From the NCBI GenBank assembly GCA_964030475.1, contig CAXIPT010000001.1, positions 11,623,823-11,687,822 on the forward strand: 64,000 nt of DNA, written 5' to 3'. The notes under the pieces are model-generated. The model searched no databases and had not been told where the DNA came from. It saw nothing but the letters and a program-made list of their open reading frames with translations. The translations under genes and the position numbers were made by a program. Shown piece by piece: positions 44,435-55,592 of this stretch (position 1 is its first letter; each line of letters opens with the position of its first letter). Source of the DNA: Tethya wilhelma (lineage: Eukaryota; Porifera; Demospongiae; Tethyida; Tethyidae).

Positions 44435-45127
44435 GCCTGAAACACTTGCCATGGAAATTTTTGCTTGTGAACCATATTAGCTCGTGTTTTACATAGCTAG
44501 ATCAGCTGAATTATGCTAATCTGACCAAGTTAGTGTTAAAAGCAATTGATTTCGAAGGCGTGTGTCTCAGTGTTTGCCTTGTTGTGGTCCGCATAGAAGA
44601 GAAAAAGAATGATATAACCAAGAACTCAAAGAGCATGCAAGAGTGCACCTATACGATGTATAATTGCCAAAGATGTAATAGCTGTCATTTTTTTTTTTTT
44701 TTTTTTTTTTTTTGCAGAATTGGATTATATGTCTCGAGCTGTGTAGATCAAAAGTAGCTTGCCTCATGCTCAAGCGCAGGACACCATATTATAGTGTCTT
44801 TGTCATTAAGTATTATGCTTCTTTTTGGTACTTGCAATGAAAGCCTTAGTACTCAACAAAAAGGTTTAAGTAAGTGAATGAAGAATGTTTGGAGACCATT
44901 CATTTTTAGATCTAATTTAGTGCCTGCACAATATAAATGAGTAATTCAACCACTGAATCTTTCTTAGCAATAATCTTCAAGTCTTCTTGACCAGCACATA
45001 CACTAATTTTATTAGACAATTCCACACTTGCCACAATATTGTGCACTTTCTGAGGTGGCTCGTGTTTTTCCCTTGTATGCTCTAAAATTCAAACATACGT
45101 AGCACAAGGAAGTTAATAGTAGATATA

Positions 45128-45201
45128 AATTTCAATAATATATCCACTATATCTTCTCTTCAAAAAGACAGGAAGCCTAGAGGAGGTGGTGTTTCAATTG
45201 C
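45128..45201 (+). repeat. Partial copy of LINE segment with 144-bp internal gap
   Basis: This block equals 45424-45453 joined to about 45598-45640, with the intervening 144 bp absent. It ends at the N at 45202. It looks like an alternative or deleted version of the adjacent LINE piece. Confidence 0.8.
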
Positions 45202-45202
45202 N

Positions 45203-45424
45203 ATTATAATATATCTTCTGTTTGCAATAGTTGTGCTTTGCTATGAAATAGCTTTTTCTTCATCAATTTCAGCAAAGTCATAATGTATATATCTAAAATT
45301 TGCTAAAATCTGCAACAATTCTAGTTTACTTAAAAAATTTGCTTGAACTTGCTATCCAGATCATACATGTATGCTTAGCTAATGCACATGTTAGCTGCAG
45401 AAAACAATTCATCTTTGGTAATAA
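45203..45424 (-). repeat. Right arm of 222-bp inverted duplication
   Basis: It starts directly after an N and is the inverse of 44213-44434. The placement between two versions of the same LINE segment suggests a rearranged or misjoined contig. Confidence 0.9.
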
Positions 45425-45439
45425 ATTTCAATAATATAT

Positions 45440-46215
45440 CCACTATATCTTCTCACCAATGTTCTTAACGACTAGGCAAATTTCAATCCTTCGTATAATT
45501 ATTCTTATGATTAAAAATTTTTATATGTGTGTGTCTCTGAAACATGGCTATCCGAATACATATTTAATCCAGAAATCCTTCCTACAATTATCTACCTTTC
45601 AAAAAGACAGGAAGCCTAGAGGAGGTGGTGTTTCAATTGCTGTAAAAGATATATCTGCCAGTCGTATCAGCTTCTCTATTCTGTGATTCTATAGAACTAA
45701 TCGCGATTGATAGCAATACTACTACTTCATAACTATTTGCTGTATCTATATTCCTCCTGACACTGTAGACCACAATCTGCTACACACATCACTCACTATC
45801 TCAGTATTATTTCTCTTTCTGTCTAATCCCATTAAAAAAATTAATAGTCATGATTTTAACCTCCTGATGTTTGTTGGACGACTCTGTCATCTACCTCACA
45901 AACTTTCAAGTACTTTTGTGATTTTTTATGTCTTTGACCATGGCCTTCTCCAGCTTATATCTCAGTTCCTACTCATAAAATGGGCAATACAACACTCAGC
46001 TATATAGGATGTTGAGTTTGTGTGCTAATCTATCAGAGATATACCATCTATGAAGCTATGTAAAATTTCATCTAGACTTCGAAGATATCAAGTTTTACTC
46101 CAGAACTGCGACACCTGCCAAGTGTCTCAGGATACTGAGGTGAAGTCTCTCCAAACATCCTACCCCATCAAATCTACTCTGGAAGCCAAAATGGAATCTA
46201 CCAAATCTCAATTGT
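45440..46215 (+). pseudogene. LINE ORF2 endonuclease region, degraded
   Basis: Protein-level traces of an APE-type endonuclease are spread over several frames: RKPRGGGVSIAVKDISASRI at about 45602-45665, YIPPDT near 45748-45768, and FDHGLLQLISQ near 45934-45966. There are many stops and shifts. It is followed by a TAATTG-rich tail at about 46215-46245, which may be a LINE 3' end. It belongs to the CR1/L2/RTE-like broad group, not further classified. Confidence 0.65.
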
Positions 46216-46309
46216 TATTATTGTAATTGTAATTATAATTGTACACACCAACAGGAGGTGCAAAAGGGGAAGGGTAAACAGACAATACACAAATAATATT
46301 ACAATTAAA

Positions 46310-47292
46310 CTAACTGAAAGTTGTATCCCGAAATTGGACCTCTCTTAAAGTGTTTGAGTTAACAAGCCTAATGTCTAATTTTGCTGTGGCATAGAAATAG
46401 TTGCAGTCGCCAGAGAGCTTAGAAATGAATCTGTGATTCTCAACAGTGGCGTCCACTAGCTCTTTACCAATTATCACCTTAACACGATGACCAGAAGCAG
46501 CTAGATGAGACCACTGCTCCTTCATTAGATCTCTTATGAGGTTTGCAGTATCCAAGGTATCACACTTGATGAAGTCTACATGATGTTTAGTCACACCAGC
46601 AAGATGAGAAGGCAGACGGAGCTGTAACTGATTTGAAATACTGCAGGGAGACCCAGTAGTACGTGTTACACACTTACAGTTCTGCTTCTTGTACGATTGG
46701 AAATAGGGCTTTCACAAATGGTAGCACTAGTGGAATTGGCATCTGTGTCCTGCTGAGAAACACTGGTAGAGGGCGATCCAAGAGCACCAGTAACACTTTC
46801 TGTCTCAATTGCTATGACGGTAGCCTCAGCATCAGTAACATTACACAAAGGCAGAGAAATATTAGCAGACTGAGAGGTTAATTCATTAACAGTACCACAC
46901 CCAGACTCAACATCAGGTTGCTCTAACAAACTGGTCTCGGTCACAGGCCTAGGAAGGGCAGACTCCCCAGTGAAAGGTCCAGAATCATCAATGGCACAGC
47001 TTACGGCATCAGGAGTTCCTGAGTGGTTGAGCTTAGATTGGATACTTGAAGTGGCGGATTCCCTCTTCTTCTTAGCAATGAAAGCGTCCATTCTGAGCTG
47101 GCTTCTGACTTTTCTTTTAGTTGGCTGGGCATTATTTGGGGTAATTGAAGGTTGAGACTGACTGGTATTCCAGAATATTTTGAAGCTATAGCCACGTCTG
47201 TGTTTAGAAAGGGACCAAACAGGGTTACCGTGTAATTCACAAGCAATGGATGTCAGAGCAGCAACGGCATCTTCAGGAATTCCTAGAGACAT
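46310..47292 (-). CDS. Two-exon gene of unknown function
   Basis: Exon 1 runs from 47292 to about 46682 (Met, about 203 codons) and ends AGAACT|GTAAGT. A 50-nt intron (about 46681-46632) ends ATTTCAAATCAG. Exon 2 continues in phase to a TAA at 46310. The predicted protein is about 308 residues. The N-terminus includes LHGNPVWSLSKHRRGYSFKI. A serine/threonine-rich middle follows, with a basic patch PTKRKVRSQLRMDAFIAKKK that could be a nuclear signal. The second exon is folded-looking (HVDFIKCDTLDTANLIRDLM, HRVKVIIGKELVDATVENH). I recognise no named domain. It may be a host gene or an accessory gene of a mobile element. No internal stop is present, in contrast to neighbouring remnants. Confidence 0.55.
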
Positions 47293-47392
47293 TTCCTATA
47301 TAGCTCGCTTGTACTTTTCAATATATCCAATACAAGACCATAACTCTACCCCCTTCCCAAAATAATATACAAGTTGCATGGAAGCATGGATT

Positions 47393-48048
47393 GGGGCAAG
47401 CACGAGCAAGCGCATGGCATGGAGTTCTGCATATGGGAATAGTCTCATTGCAAGCTATACACTCAGGGGATGTGACATTTAGGGGTGAAGCTAGAGGGTG
47501 GCCGCTCTGTAAAACCTTTAAGCGGGGATAGCAAGGGCGGTTTTCAGAATGTCATATTTTGGATAAATGTTGTGTTTATCACTAAAATATTGAATCTTTC
47601 TGGAAAAAAGGTCCTTAATATATTATTAAAGCAGATAAATATCGAAAGAAATACACTATTTTCTATATGGTGTATACCTAATTATATATGTGTATTGATA
47701 ATATCTCACTATAGCTATTGAGCAATTGGTACCTTTTTAGGGCAGATGCAATATCTTGTGGTTAAATACTACTGGAAAAGTGAAAAATTCCCCCCAACCC
47801 CCTTCTCCAATGAGTATTCTTATACTCTACTTAAAAATATGTATTTTTGGATCTAACCCCACTCATGCATAAACATCAGACTTTGATTTTGAACACCATA
47901 TAAAAATACCATGAACACCAAGTTTGGTTTTCATACAATAGTTAAAAACACAAAGGGGTTGACTTTTAATTAGGTTCTTAATATTTGAGCCATTAAGAAA
48001 CAACTCGTTCAACACGCTTAAGTAGGGCTCGCTTATGCTTGCCCTAAT
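47393..48048. repeat. Element with GGGGCAAGCACGAGCAAGC-type ends
   Basis: GGGGCAAGCACGAGCAAGC on the left is imperfectly mirrored by GGGCTCGCTTATGCTTGCCC on the right. It is related to the ends at 30696 and 31253. The interior is AT-rich and non-coding. Confidence 0.5.
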
Positions 48049-48059
48049 GAATATATTCA

Positions 48060-48278
48060 TTCCCTTTCTTTGTTTACAACATTCCTGTGTCAGCTAGTCT
48101 TCCATGGTCGACTCCAAAAGTGATCTTGACAAGCCCAACTGTTCAATGACTTTTTAAATTCAGGCTTCACATTCATGCCGCAGTCCTTTACCTTACCTAA
48201 TTTGGCAACTACCTCCTCAAGCCATTTGCTCTATTATATTTACTGATTTTGATGTGCTCACTGTGCTCTCAACTCTCA
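48060..48278 (+). pseudogene. LINE fragment left of the gypsy insertion
   Basis: The last codons read TDFDVLTVLSTLT and, on skipping the LTR element, continue naturally into TKSMGGDDISPKLLKS at 53540. This is the stretch that precedes the RT core in many LINEs. It shows the LTR element landed inside a LINE. Confidence 0.6.
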
Positions 48279-48436
48279 CACTAGGTTCAGAACAACAATT
48301 CTGTTTTACAGATCAAGACAAGCAAGAAATTTACAACTAAGATCAATAGTTAGGTAAAATAGGGAATGGAAATAAATATGATGTCATCAATATTGAGATC
48401 AGTCTTACATAATAACTATTCTATAATGTTACTACA
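48279..48436 (-). repeat. 3' LTR of gypsy element
   Basis: It is about 85 percent similar by eye to 53384-53535, sharing AGTCTTACATAATAACTATT and GATCAATAGTTA. It begins TGTAGTAACATT on the coding strand, immediately after a polypurine tract at 48437-48456. Confidence 0.75.
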
Positions 48437-48456
48437 TTCCTTCCCCCTTAGCTTGA

Positions 48457-49530
48457 TGTGCATACACACACACAAAAAAACAATAACAACACATATACAA
48501 CTTCCCAATCATATTCATTAGTGTCATGGTCTTTCTATTAATGTAATTGCTTCATCTCAAACCCGTTGAGAGATATATATTATTAGCCCATAGACCAAAT
48601 CAAGATGAATTCGCAACTTGCGTCCGAGCATCAGGTGCCATTCCAGTCTTGCTTTGGGGGGTCATGTGCAGAGGATTACAGTAGTCGTTTTGTCCGTCTG
48701 TCCTATCGAAATCTCATGAAAGACAGATTTAGCAAAAAAAATACTTACATATAACAGTGGCCATCACGTGACCCTTTCGTACCTCCTCTGGACCACACCT
48801 ATTGATCTAATGTGCATTATCTAGAATTTAATGAATGTATTATGAAGATGCAGTGCTGTTGTTGCTGCTGCTGTTGCATTGGCCAGTGTTGCTTGGCAAG
48901 ACAGACAGGGCTTTCTGTGCAAGCATATTGTAATGTATAGTGTGACTCTATAGCTAGTACATGATTTATCATAGCATAGCTCAATCTTGCCATAGACTTG
49001 TGCGGTTGATCAGATCATGAGGCTAACCTGGGCCCGCAGTCTATAGCCAGGCTCATCCCCAGGCTCCATCCTTTCCGTGAGTGTGGCATGACACAATGTT
49101 ATGTTGTGTATACATGTACATGTGGGTTGTGCCGAGATTTGCTAGATTTTTTCTGATGAACTTTATAATAAATGTGTACTAGATGTTGAGTGTGCCGAGG
49201 CTTGTACACCATCGGTGCTTTCATTTAATAATCTGTACTGCACATTCAGCCTGGCCATTTGTTGCTGCATGGATGGTACAGTGCCAATCTCAGGTGAATT
49301 GCTCCATCGGCTACTGGAACTCACTGCTAAGTCCACCGGAAGTGAAATAATGAGATTCATGCAATACCTTTTTATATGGAACAAAATAGCTACAGGGTTT
49401 TTTAAAATCTTTGCAATATTCAAGCACAAATTTGAAAATAATTCCATTTATGGAAATCATGTCTCAGACTCCTGACTTCCACATATAGAAGTAGCTCATA
49501 CATGTACACTAAATTCAAATTTTAATTTAG
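48457..49530. other. Repeat-derived interval inside the gypsy element
   Basis: It contains fragments related to the 3.4/8.5 kb repeats (CATGTGCAGAGGATTACAGT near 48664; GTGCCGAGGCTTGTACACCA near 49192). No integrase motif was found. Confidence 0.4.
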
Positions 49531-49548
49531 ATCAGTGCTAGCTTAAAG

Positions 49549-50535
49549 ATGTCTTGTGAGCCTCTAAGGACAAAAGCTTATTCAGCTGGCTTGAGGTGGA
49601 GGATGGTGTACTTAGTGGAAGGAGAAGGCAAAACATATAAAGAAGCTGCGAATAGCTTCAGTGTGGATACCTTTACAGTATATCGAACTGTATCTCTGTT
49701 CAAGAACACTGGTGATGTTGAAAAAAGGAAGTATCCTCCTAACAGTGGCACAGCAAAACTAATGGAAATAGATCAAATCATTATTCTGGAAACAATAGCA
49801 GAGAGGCCAAATATCTACCTTAGAGAGATTAGAGACTTGCTAATCCAAGAGACAGGCACACATGTTGATGTTTCTACTATTTGGAGGTTTTTGCATGCAT
49901 CCAATATTACCAGACAAAAAATGGTCATGGTTGCAAAGCAAAGAGATCTATATTTGAGAGCTTCCTATCTTGAAGACATGAAAGTTTTTCATGGTCATCC
50001 AGAAATGCTCATATTCATTGATGAGACTGGAGCTGACAGGCGGCATTGATTGAGAAGATTTGGCTATGGCGTACGTGGCAAACCACCAGTTTCTAGGCAA
50101 CTTTTGGTTCGTGGTCAAAGGGTCAATGCAATTGCAGCAATGTCAACCAGTGGAATCTTGGATTGCTACACAATTTCATCCTCAGTGAACGGAGATACTT
50201 TTATGTATTTTATACAAAATTGTCTACTTCCCCATTTGAATCGCTTTAATGGTATAAACCCACATAGCATTGTTGTTATGGACAATGCATCCATCCACCA
50301 CATTCAACAAGTTACACAAGTAATTGAGTCTACTGGGGCCTTACTGTATTTTCTGCCCCCCTACTGCCCAGATTTGAATCCTATCGAGGAAGCTTTTTCA
50401 AAACTAAAGTTGACACTATGTGCAAACGAAACTCTACTTGACACATTGGACTGTGAAAGCTTAGTCATTTATTCAATTTTAGCCATAAATCGGAGCGATT
50501 GTATGCAATGGATACAACATGCTGGTTATTTGTAA
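49549..50535 (+). pseudogene. IS630/Tc1-like transposase with one in-frame TGA
   Basis: The frame runs 328 codons with a single TGA at 50047-50049. Residues about 10-120 form paired helix-turn-helix regions (YKEAANSFSVDTFTVYRTVS; HVDVSTIWRFLHASNI). The DDE catalytic triad is D in FIDETGADRR, D in SIVVMDNASIHH and E in CPDLNPIEEAFSKLK, with 34 residues between the second D and the E (DD34E). This places it in the IS630-Tc1-mariner superfamily. The TGA lies just after the first catalytic Asp, so a stopped product would be inactive. It faces a convergent accessory gene. Terminal repeats were not found. Confidence 0.85.
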
Positions 50536-50642
50536 TGAACATCACATACAGTAAATGTTAAACAGAGATGATTGAAAATATTAGTTTGTGATAAAATAAG
50601 GGTTCGAGTTCAAGATTAACCATCAAGTTTGGTCAAATAATC

Positions 50643-51570
50643 AATTGATCTCCTTGAGGGTATGGAGAATCTTTTCCTTTTGTTCTCCAAACTCAGACTC
50701 TGTGATCACATCATCTTGAAACAACTCTTTTAGTGTCTTGAGGTCATCTAAACAGCTTTTTCGCAACTTTGCACTACTCATAGGAGAGAATTTGCCGGCT
50801 TCCATACGTGATCAAGCAGCCTTCTGTGGAGTCGCAGGTGACTTGATCGCAGTTGCCAGTGTAACTAAGGCATCTGCCATTGTAGTTTTCTTTGTGCTAG
50901 TGGATGGTGAGCCGGTGATCAATGGGATATTAGGCGGGTTGTCATAGTCATCATGTCTTCCCTTGTCAATCATCTTTGCCCAAAGTCTTAACTTTGGATT
51001 AGGCACTTTGGGGGGCTTTTCTTTAAGCTCTTTGAATACTGCTTCAGCATTCTCCACTGCTGAACTTTCACTACATGTGTCGGTTTTCCTCTTTTTTGGA
51101 GCAGTGCCACGTTCTTCATCTTGAGCACTTCTTCCATCACACCACAGTGTGATGCGTGTACCCAGGTTGAGTGTACGATACATTAAAGCAAGGTCCTCAC
51201 TTTCAACAATCCAGCGTTTGTTGTTAGCCTCCATATAACCTATCTTGAAGTCCACTTGTGTTGAGACATCATTGGGAAAAGACTGTCTAAGTTTTTCACG
51301 TAGCTGTGCTGGTGTTTTAAATACTTGAGATACTGCATGCCATATGCGTACCATGAATTCACTCTTCCTTTTTGGATTAATAAACTTGACTTGATACATA
51401 CACTCAGCGGGTTCTCTCACAGGAGCTAGTGAGTGGTCTTCAACAGGCTGGGCGGCTTGCCCACTTCCTCCAAAATCCATGTAGTTGGACTGAGTTGAAG
51501 GAAAATAGCTCCATTCAGAATAGCCAGCCTGATGTATTCCTCCAAACCAGTTAGTGCTGTTATGCTCCAT
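50643..51570 (-). pseudogene. Accessory protein convergent with the IS630-like transposase, one in-frame TGA
   Basis: The frame starts at 51570 and runs 252 codons to a TGA at 50812-50814, then stays open for about 54 more codons in the same frame to a TGA near 50645. Residues about 55-145 (MYQVKFINPKRKSEFMVRIW ... TRITLWCDGR) have an alternating strand/helix pattern like a beta-grasp (PB1-like) fold, which is inference. The segment after the stop (CLDDLKTLKELFQDDVITES) resembles a SHOCT-type helical tail. The middle is charged and possibly nuclear (APKKRKTD). No named family is recognised. Its tail-to-tail arrangement, about 110 bp from the transposase stop, suggests both belong to one transposon. 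Confidence 0.6.
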
Positions 51571-51749
51571 TAATACTTTTCAACAATCTAGTCACAGTCT
51601 ACACTAGCACTGAACTGCCACGTGGTCAACTATTACGCAACTTATTGCATTTAGTTACGTAACACACTATGCCATATAAGGCAGTCTTACAACCCAACAG
51701 TTGCAAAGAATCTGCAAAGTCCTGTAACTTTTGACTGGTAAAAAGTGGG

Positions 51750-53380
51750 AAGCTGGAAAAACCACAATAGGAACGGGGAGAATGAGTGCTTTGCTTGAAA
51801 TTGGTCAGATATTTAGAGAGTTACTCAATTTTTTCTACCGGCATTTTGCTCAAACCAGTGCAAGCACTTCCTTTATCTGATCATCTATGAAAACAGTGAG
51901 CTTTTCCATCTCTTGTTTGAAAATATTCCGGGTGCAGAAGCTACACCAAACGGCAAACGAGTATACCTGAATAAGCCCTTGTGAGTGTTTATGAGAAGAT
52001 ACTGTTTGGAGTTCTCATCAAGGGGCAGTTGCTGATATGCTTGCTTCAGGTCTAACTTCATAAAGTTCTTACTTCCTTGAAGTTTTGCAAAGCGATCTTC
52101 GACCTTAGGGACAGGATAGTTGTCCAACTTTGACAATCAGGCTGAAGTCACCACTAATACGGATGCTCTAGTTCAGTACAGGAACTATCAGTGCTGCCTA
52201 ATTTGCAGTTTCAACTGGCTCTAACATGCTTTCCTCCACTAATCTGTCTAGTTCCTCTTCTATCTTTGTAGTTAGGGCATAGGGAACTGTTTTAAATTAC
52301 CTCAGTTTAGCACTTTTGGCTTCAAATCATTTCGTGTTCCCAGGTCACTCTGAAAAGCAGACTGATGCCAATCCAGGACATCTTGCAAGGAGTCTTGAAC
52401 TACTGAGTGAATCTCCTGCCAAACTAATTGTACCTAGTTAAGCCAAACAAACTGGGACCATCGATCCCCTTTCACGGTGCCACCAATATTAAAGGTATGT
52501 TTGCATACTACTAACCCTTGTACTTCAAGTTTACTTTAGCACACCCAACACATATAGGTAGTGGTTCCTTTGAATATGTACATAACTTGGTTTTGGTAAA
52601 CCCTCCCGGAGTCCCAGGACATAACTTGTCAGAGGCTTCTTGGGGGACACCTGTATCTAGCTCACATAACAACCATCTAATTTCAAAGATACTAGTATCG
52701 GAGGTACACACGACTTACTTGTGGCCTTGTTCATGCCCACATGCATCAACAAATCTCTTGTGCTTTCAGAGAAAGTGTCCTCCTCCATGACCCAAACTGG
52801 CTTCTTCCGGAACTGTGGATTATGTTGCCTTCCATTGGGCATAGACATTCTCTTTGCTAACAGTATACTTAGAAGCAAAATGTCCTTTCCATCCACACTG
52901 AAAAATGGTTAAATCAGACTTGGGCTCACCTGGTGTCCAACTCAGTCTACATAGGTTTGGACTCTGAAAAGTCAGGTACAGCTAGAAGCCACTTTCTTCA
53001 TTTATTCCACACACAATTCTATCACGAAGCATATTGTTCAAAGTTTATACAAATTTACAATATTTAGATAACTTGCAAAGCTCAGCAATATAATCTCCTG
53101 CTGACTTGTCAGGTTTGCGGATTCTGCTGTGAAACTTAAAGTGTTCCATGATCGCTGAAGGTGTCGGCTCAAAATTGTTGCTTAAGACAGTAAGCAATGC
53201 ATCATAGGTCTTGTCTCCAAACTTCATAGGAGCATGTATGTACCTAGAAATATATTATGCTTGTCAGCATCTGTGATCCCATTGGCCACAAAAAAATGAC
53301 CCAACTGCTCTTTGGAACTATTAAACACTTGTATCTTGTCCCAAGTTGCTGCTATCTCATTGCCAATATAGCACTATGGC
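51750..53380 (-). pseudogene. Gypsy gag-pol remnants (Gag, zinc knuckle, protease, RT)
   Basis: Reading right to left, the Gag-like segment includes WDKIQVFNSSKEQLGHFFVA and HFKFHSRIRKPDKSAGDYIA (53045-53345). A degraded zinc knuckle (QCGWKGHFASK) lies near 52870-52905. The aspartic protease motif ELDTG is near 52650-52670. RT begins LDNYPVPKVEDRFAKLQGSK (52136) with KNFMKLDLKQAYQQLP, LPFGVASAPGIF and a FIDD-type motif C near 51882-51896. Multiple frameshifts and stops show it is dead. Confidence 0.75.
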
Positions 53381-53383
53381 GCA

Positions 53384-53535
53384 TGCTAGGTTCAGAACAA
53401 TTCTACAATTAAGCGAGAGATTTACAACAAAGATCAATAGTTAAACAGAACAGGGTATGGAAATAAAATATGACTTCATGATTACAAACATTAGAGACCA
53501 GTCTTACATAATAACTATTCAATAATGTTACTACA
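53384..53535 (-). repeat. 5' LTR of gypsy element
   Basis: It matches 48279-48436. On the coding strand it starts TGTAGTAACATT and ends near CTAGCA, followed by sequence leading into Gag. Confidence 0.75.
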
Positions 53536-54690
53536 CAACCAAATCTATGGGTGGTGATGACATCAGCCCCAAACTCCTAAAATCTTGTGCTCTTGAACTA
53601 TACATTCCTTTTCACCATCTATGTAAACTGTGTATCTCAAAGCACACCGTCTCACATAAGTGGTTATGTCATACTATTATACTAATATTTAAATCTGCTG
53701 ACAAATCCAAAGTTAAGAACTACCCTGCTATTTCCTCTTCTCTGCACTATATGTAGTATTTTAGAGCATCTGAATTTTAATCACTTAATCTAGCATATTT
53801 TGAGCTATAATTCTTTATCAAGCCATCAATTTGGTTTCACAAAATACTGAACATCTGCTGAACAGATCCTCATTTTCATTAACTCCATTATTAGTAGTTC
53901 CTCAGAAAATACTGCTATATACTTAGACTTCAAAAAAGCATTTGATTCAGTTCCCCACCAACAACTTTTACTCAAACTTAGGGGATTTGGTATCTGTGGT
54001 ACAATATCGAAATGGTTTCAGGAATATCTTAACAGATATCCTTGTGTCCACTTCAATGGCTCCACATCACTACTTTACCAGTTATTTTCAGTGTATATCA
54101 GGGCAATATTCTTGACCCTCTGTTATTTATTAATCAATGAGTTGCCTGAATCAGCCAGTTCTTTAAACTTTGTGTTCGACTTTGCTGATGATACTAAAGT
54201 TCTCAAAAGTATTTCAGACAACCTTCTACTTCAGACTGATATTTGCTCCAATGCAAGATGGTGCTCTGAGTGGAGACTTTCATTTGATGAATCAAATTTC
54301 TGTCTTCTATCATTCTTCCTCGAATCATTTTATTTGTACACTATTATTGGAATCTCCATTGAATCATATACTTTGACACAAATTAATGAATTTTATAATC
54401 ATGACAGTAGTGATCATTCCAACTGCACATAAAATCCATGATTGCATTCTTGATCATATGCTCATCTCACAAAGATCTAGGGATCTATATCCGCTCAGAC
54501 TCATTGTACATTACCCAATATCTTTGCAGTAAAGCATAGAAAATTCTACATCAATCATTCAGTCGATCCAACAATGAGAATGCTCTACATATCACTGGTA
54601 CATTCACAACTTATGAATAATTTCCAAGTCTGAAGACCCATGTTACTCGAAGAGATTGAATCAATACAGAGAATTCAACACTGAGATATA
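53536..54690 (+). pseudogene. LINE reverse transcriptase remnant
   Basis: It begins TKSMGGDDISPKLLKSC and includes TIILIFKSADKSKVKNYPAI, motif A YLDFKKAFDSVPH (about 53919-53957) and motif C FADDTKVL (about 54181-54204). The tail near 54640-54680 (EEIESIQRIQ) resembles the C-terminal part of LINE ORF2. Several stops and shifts are present. Non-LTR retrotransposon, plus strand, interrupted by the gypsy element on its left. Confidence 0.8.
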
Positions 54691-55450
54691 CCTGACGAGT
54701 TGCTTTCTGACCGTGTATTTAACCTCCTTTCCAGTCTTGTCCAGGAAATTTGCAAGCTCCTACATGTGAAGAAAATTAACACGTCAGCATACCACCCCCA
54801 AACTGACGGGTTGGTTGAAAAGTTCAATTCTACCCTTATCCGTATGATCTCAAAGTCCTGTAATGTCCGAGACCGCGACTGGGACACCCATCTTCTCTAT
54901 TTATTGTTCGCTTACCAAGCAACAGTCCAGGAATCCACCAAGGAATTGCCATTCTTCTTAGCATATGACAGGAACCCACTTGTCCATACTGAAGTTGAAC
55001 CCCTACTTGGTAGATGTGGATGACTGACTACAAGACAGAAATGTGCGCTGATCTATCGCTTACTTGGAGGCTTGCTGCTGAGAACGTTGAGAAAGCTCAG
55101 AAGAATCAGCAGAAGTACTATAATTGCAATGCGAAAGCAGCTGATCTGAAGATTGGAGATCGTGTAATGGTTTACATGCCGTCTGAAATACAAGGTAAAA
55201 ATCGCAAGCTTAAGAGACGCTTCCATGGGCCCTACCGAGTGCTTGGTGTTACTGATACAAATGTCAAAATCCGCTTGGTAAGCATGACCCAATCTTGAAT
55301 CGGGTCCGCCTATGCAAACCTGAGCAAGGTGACGAGACCTGGAAGGGTCAGAAAAAGAAAACAAGAACACCAAAGAGGATGGTGAGTGAGCAAGTCACAC
55401 CCACTCCCTATGATGGTTCTGTGACCCGATCCAGAGCTGCTCTTAATTGA
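54691..55450 (+). pseudogene. Gypsy integrase, C-terminal half
   Basis: It starts abruptly at PDELLSDRVFNLLSSLVQEI and has the catalytic-core end with TSAYHPQTDGLVEKFNSTLI. A C-terminal binding region (LKIGDRVMVYMPSEI, RFHGPYRVLGV) follows and it ends SVTRSRAALN. Two single-base frameshifts lie near 55010 and 55285. The missing N-terminal half matches the type found on the minus strand at 56.9 and 63.6 kb, so these pieces may come from one family. Confidence 0.8.
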
Positions 55451-55592
55451 ACATGGAACTCGTGCTAGGATTGTATGACTGTAGGTTTATTGTTATTGTG
55501 GTTAATTATTGACTTCGACTTGCTGGTTATAGTTGCTTCGGTTCTGTAACCTCCTGGAGTCGAGGACATCATCCTGGCTCAGAGGGAGGATA

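Larger units (their letters stand above)
48279..53535 (-). mobile_element. Ty3/gypsy-type LTR retrotransposon, degraded, with nested insertion
   Basis: The two long terminal repeats lie at 48279-48436 (3') and 53384-53535 (5') on the minus strand. A polypurine tract (AAGGGGGAAGGAA on the coding strand) sits directly before the 3' LTR. Gag, protease and RT remnants follow the 5' LTR in the expected order. The integrase region is not recognised; the space to the 3' LTR holds other repeats and an IS630-like transposon. The element itself interrupts a LINE. Confidence 0.75.
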
